Positions 6,274-8,042 of a stretch of 8,042 bases of DNA are shown in pieces. Both the position numbers and the translations under genes were made by a program. The stretch spans positions 1 through 8,042 of the forward strand of contig QLUI01000070.1 of assembly GCA_018725345.1 (NCBI GenBank), read 5' to 3'. The notes beneath the pieces are model-generated. The model was not told the origin of the DNA, did not search any database, and saw only the letters and a list, made by a program, of their open reading frames with translations. The stretch is from Bacillota bacterium. GTDB lineage: Bacteria; Bacillota; Dethiobacteria; Dethiobacterales; Dethiobacteraceae. Numbering within the stretch: the first letter of the stretch is position 1; every line of letters begins with the position of its first letter.

Positions 6274-7827
6274 TTAAGCATTGCTGTCACCTCCAAAATA
6301 ATCTGCTCCACGTTGGAATCCACGTGGCTGCTGGCTTTTGGAAGGTGCTTCCTGGTTCTTTGGCTTCGAAGCATCCAGGGCTTTTTCCAGGATGTTCTTG
6401 ATTTGCTGGTAGGTAGGTGTAGATGTATGCGAGAGAATGACGCTGCAGGCGTGTTCCAGGCGTAAGACTGTGTACTTGTCCTTAAGGCTCAGCACACCAA
6501 AGCAGGATCGATATGCTTGTTGTTCAATCACTGCTCGCTCCAAGATGGATTCGATGACTTTGCGGGTGGAGGAACCTACACTGTCTGCCCAGGTGATGAA
6601 ACGATCTCGATTCCAGTCCGCAAAGAAGAGCTTGTCCGGAGGCATGTGTTCTTTGTTGGTGGCATAGTCCTTTTTGCCCAATAGCCTTCTGTGAGAAGCA
6701 ATTCGTTGATGGTGATAGAATACTTCAATCGTCAATTGCGTGATTCGAACATCGACTTCTTCACCGAGATACTCAAAGGGAACCGAGTAGAACTTGCGTT
6801 GGTAGGCGATATGACAGTTGGGCTGGACCTTGGCTTTCGCCCATTGCGCCAACTCATACGGGGATGCCGGGTGCGGGAGCATGTAGTCTTTCTCTTCCTC
6901 AATATAAGCAGTCCATCGGCTTTCGCTTCTTCCAGTCAAAAGAGCTTCATTCACCTGCTCAAGAGCCTCTTGAACATGCTTCTTCAAGTCGGGAAAGGAG
7001 AGAATTTGAGTGTTTCGAAGCTTCGCCAGAATTCTACGTGAGGAGATGAGAACGCCGTTCTCCCCAGAGGGCTTGTCACGTGGTTTCCGAACTCGGGCAG
7101 GCATGATCACGGTGCCGTAATAAGTCGCCATCTCCTGATAGGATTTGTTGATGGAAGGTTCGTAGAAATTCGGATGCTGCACACCACTCTTCAGGTTGTC
7201 AGGAATCATGGTCTTAGGGACTCCTCCAAAGTATTGGAACGCATGTACATGTCCTGCAATCCATGATGGCAATTTTTCATCTCGAAAGGGTTCCGCGTAA
7301 ATGAGCTGACTGCAAGGCAGTACTATGACAAACAGAGAGGCTTCATGCAACTTTCCAATCTCCGTGTCAAAGAATCCAATCTTGGTGCCTGCCCAGTCCA
7401 CTTCAGCAGCCAATGCAGGCTTGTGCTCTAGCCTGATGGTGGCTTTATGGACTCTTGCATGTTTGTGGTAATAATGCCGGAATTGGGTTTCCATGTAGAA
7501 CCTGTTTCCGCTTTGGAGACAAGACTGCACATATTCTTCCCAAAGCAATTTCAGCGTAACATGAGGCTTTGCGAGCTCTTTGTGTACGTAGTCGTAATCG
7601 GGCATCTTGAAGGTAGCGTCACGCGAAGGACCAGTGGCGGGTCCTGTCATCTTCGTGAATGCAGCGTTGTCCAAGTGCTGAAGATCATCCAGGGTTAAGA
7701 GTCCTTGTTCTTGTGCGTGACGTACGAGAAGGGCAACGGTGTTTCTTGAGACCTTGTGGGTAGCAGCAACCTGTCGTTGGCTGAGGCCGCTGTAGACGGC
7801 CCGGACGATGGCGAGATTGTCTGTCAT
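6274..7827 (-). CDS. istA: IstA, IS21-family DDE transposase, mirror copy
   Basis: Identical in sequence to the left-arm IstA (517 aa; D144, D210, E256; N-terminal helix-turn-helix). The start is ATG 7827, with AGGAGG at 7840-7835 (minus strand) and a 7-nt spacer. The gene reads toward the central element, as does the left copy, so the two istA genes converge on the trio from both sides. With istB broken here, transposition would need an intact IstB from another IS21 copy in the cell. Confidence 0.92.
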   Translation of the reverse strand: MTDNLAIVRAVYSGLSQRQVAATHKVSRNTVALLVRHAQEQGLLTLDDLQHLDNAAFTKMTGPATGPSRDATFKMPDYDYVHKELAKPHVTLKLLWEEYVQSCLQSGNRFYMETQFRHYYHKHARVHKATIRLEHKPALAAEVDWAGTKIGFFDTEIGKLHEASLFVIVLPCSQLIYAEPFRDEKLPSWIAGHVHAFQYFGGVPKTMIPDNLKSGVQHPNFYEPSINKSYQEMATYYGTVIMPARVRKPRDKPSGENGVLISSRRILAKLRNTQILSFPDLKKHVQEALEQVNEALLTGRSESRWTAYIEEEKDYMLPHPASPYELAQWAKAKVQPNCHIAYQRKFYSVPFEYLGEEVDVRITQLTIEVFYHHQRIASHRRLLGKKDYATNKEHMPPDKLFFADWNRDRFITWADSVGSSTRKVIESILERAVIEQQAYRSCFGVLSLKDKYTVLRLEHACSVILSHTSTPTYQQIKNILEKALDASKPKNQEAPSKSQQPRGFQRGADYFGGDSNA

Positions 7828-7902
7828 ACTCATTCCTCCTGAGATAAAATTATGCATTCATGCATTAATTTCATCTTACAGGATTTGTTTGGATATGGCT
7901 CT

Positions 7903-7980
7903 CGAGTTCCGCGCTCAATTGCTCCGGAATTCCGCGCCGGCGGCCCTAAAACTCCGCGCGGTTGGTTCTAAATCGCCGCG
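7903..7980 (-). repeat. IS21 left-end repeats, mirror copy
   Basis: Mirror of 63-140, with CCGCG cores at 7909-7913, 7932-7936, 7954-7958 and 7976-7980 as read on the plus strand. The window thus has two left-type IS ends facing outward and no right-type end. Confidence 0.6.
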
Positions 7981-8000
7981 TTTTCCAGGAGGCGAAGGCT

Positions 8001-8042
8001 ATGCCATTAAACAAATACTGGCCCCATAAAACCCTGCTTTGG
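8001..8042 (+). CDS. Possible start of an outward gene, mirror copy, cut by the edge
   Basis: Same 14-codon start as at 42-1, with AGGAGG at 7987-7992 and ATG at 8001, open to the last base. Finding the same flank outside both IS ends is unexpected for two independent IS insertions. Either this stretch belongs to the IS, or one copy is a duplicate of the other. Confidence 0.25.
   Translation, partial: MPLNKYWPHKTLLW

Larger units (their letters stand above)
5712..6281 (-). pseudogene. istB: istB, truncated, mirror copy
   Basis: The product is identical to the left copy: 171 native residues with Walker A GPTGAGKS and Walker B VLIIDE, then the same 18-residue tail read from element DNA to a TGA at 5714-5712. 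The start is ATG 6281, overlapping istA by 8 nt. Two separate IS21 copies interrupted at the same base would require a strongly site-specific insertion. If only one is real, this copy was produced by duplication or misassembly. No 3' istB sequence exists anywhere in the window. Confidence 0.88.
5697..8042 (-). repeat. Right arm of the 2346-bp inverted repeat
   Basis: Reverse complement of 1-2346. The spacer between the arms is 3350 bp and contains the three recombinase genes. Because both arms reach the very ends of the sequence, their true outer limits are unknown. Confidence 0.95.
5769..8042 (-). mobile_element. IS21-family insertion sequence, second left part, inverted
   Basis: Mirror copy of the left IS fragment, interrupted at the identical base of istB. 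It also lacks the istB 3' part and the right IS end, so the two fragments together cannot rebuild one intact IS. It is either a second IS copy carrying the same interruption, joined by recombination, or a duplicate created by fold-back or misassembly. Confidence 0.8.

Noticed and set aside
7808..8029. 73-codon frame across the IS left end (mirror at 14-235)
   Set aside because: It runs through the terminal repeats and the istA start region, with a composition set by those repeats; no convincing start signal or family was seen.

Overview
The window is a mobile-element sandwich and is almost completely mirror-symmetric. Bases 1-2346 and 5697-8042 form an inverted repeat about an axis at 4021/4022. 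Both arms encode identical proteins, and every stretch I compared matched without mismatch. Each arm is the left part of an IS21-family insertion sequence: a multi-repeat left end, a complete istA transposase gene and the first 171 codons of the ATPase helper gene istB. Each istB stops at exactly the same base, directly after the Walker B Asp-Glu codons.

Between the arms (about 2275-5768, 3.5 kb) lies a lower-GC element. It carries three different tyrosine recombinase genes, all on the minus strand and overlapping by 11 and 14 nt, and all three keep the full R-K-HxRH-H-Y catalytic set. This layout matches the 'recombinase in trio' (RIT) elements; as far as I recall, the 'mobile integrase cassettes' of Bifidobacterium longum are the same kind of element and were described with a 20-bp palindrome. 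The boundaries here do carry a perfect 20-bp palindrome, TTATGCAAAGCTTTGCATAA, which the flanking bases extend to 32 bp. Each end also has an array of five 10-bp recombinase-arm-like motifs, and one pair forms a 10-6-10 site whose 6-bp centre is the inverted copy of the istB bases next to the element.

Layout from left to right: IS21 left-end repeats (63-140); istA (216-1769, +); truncated istB (1762-2331, +, ending in an 18-codon readthrough tail); trio element end; third recombinase (2392-3405, -); second recombinase (3392-4405, -); first recombinase (4395-5618, -); trio promoter and element end; truncated istB (5712-6281, -); istA (6274-7827, -); IS21 left-end repeats (7903-7980). A strong Shine-Dalgarno and an ATG open outward at each extreme end (1-42 minus, 8001-8042 plus).

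There is no host housekeeping gene, RNA gene or CRISPR, so the organism can only be guessed. Strong GGAGG ribosome-binding sites and moderate-to-low GC fit a Bacillota/Clostridia-like bacterium, with low certainty.

The central question is whether the two inverted istB 5' halves are real. An ordinary insertion would leave the 5' half on one side and the 3' half on the other. Real explanations are recombination between two RIT-interrupted IS copies in opposite orientation, or fold-back at the palindrome. The alternative is an assembly or amplification chimera produced by the 78-bp inverted element ends (2269-2346 / 5697-5774). The exact symmetry out to the last base makes the artefact a serious possibility. 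The trio element and its junction architecture stand on their own whatever the answer.
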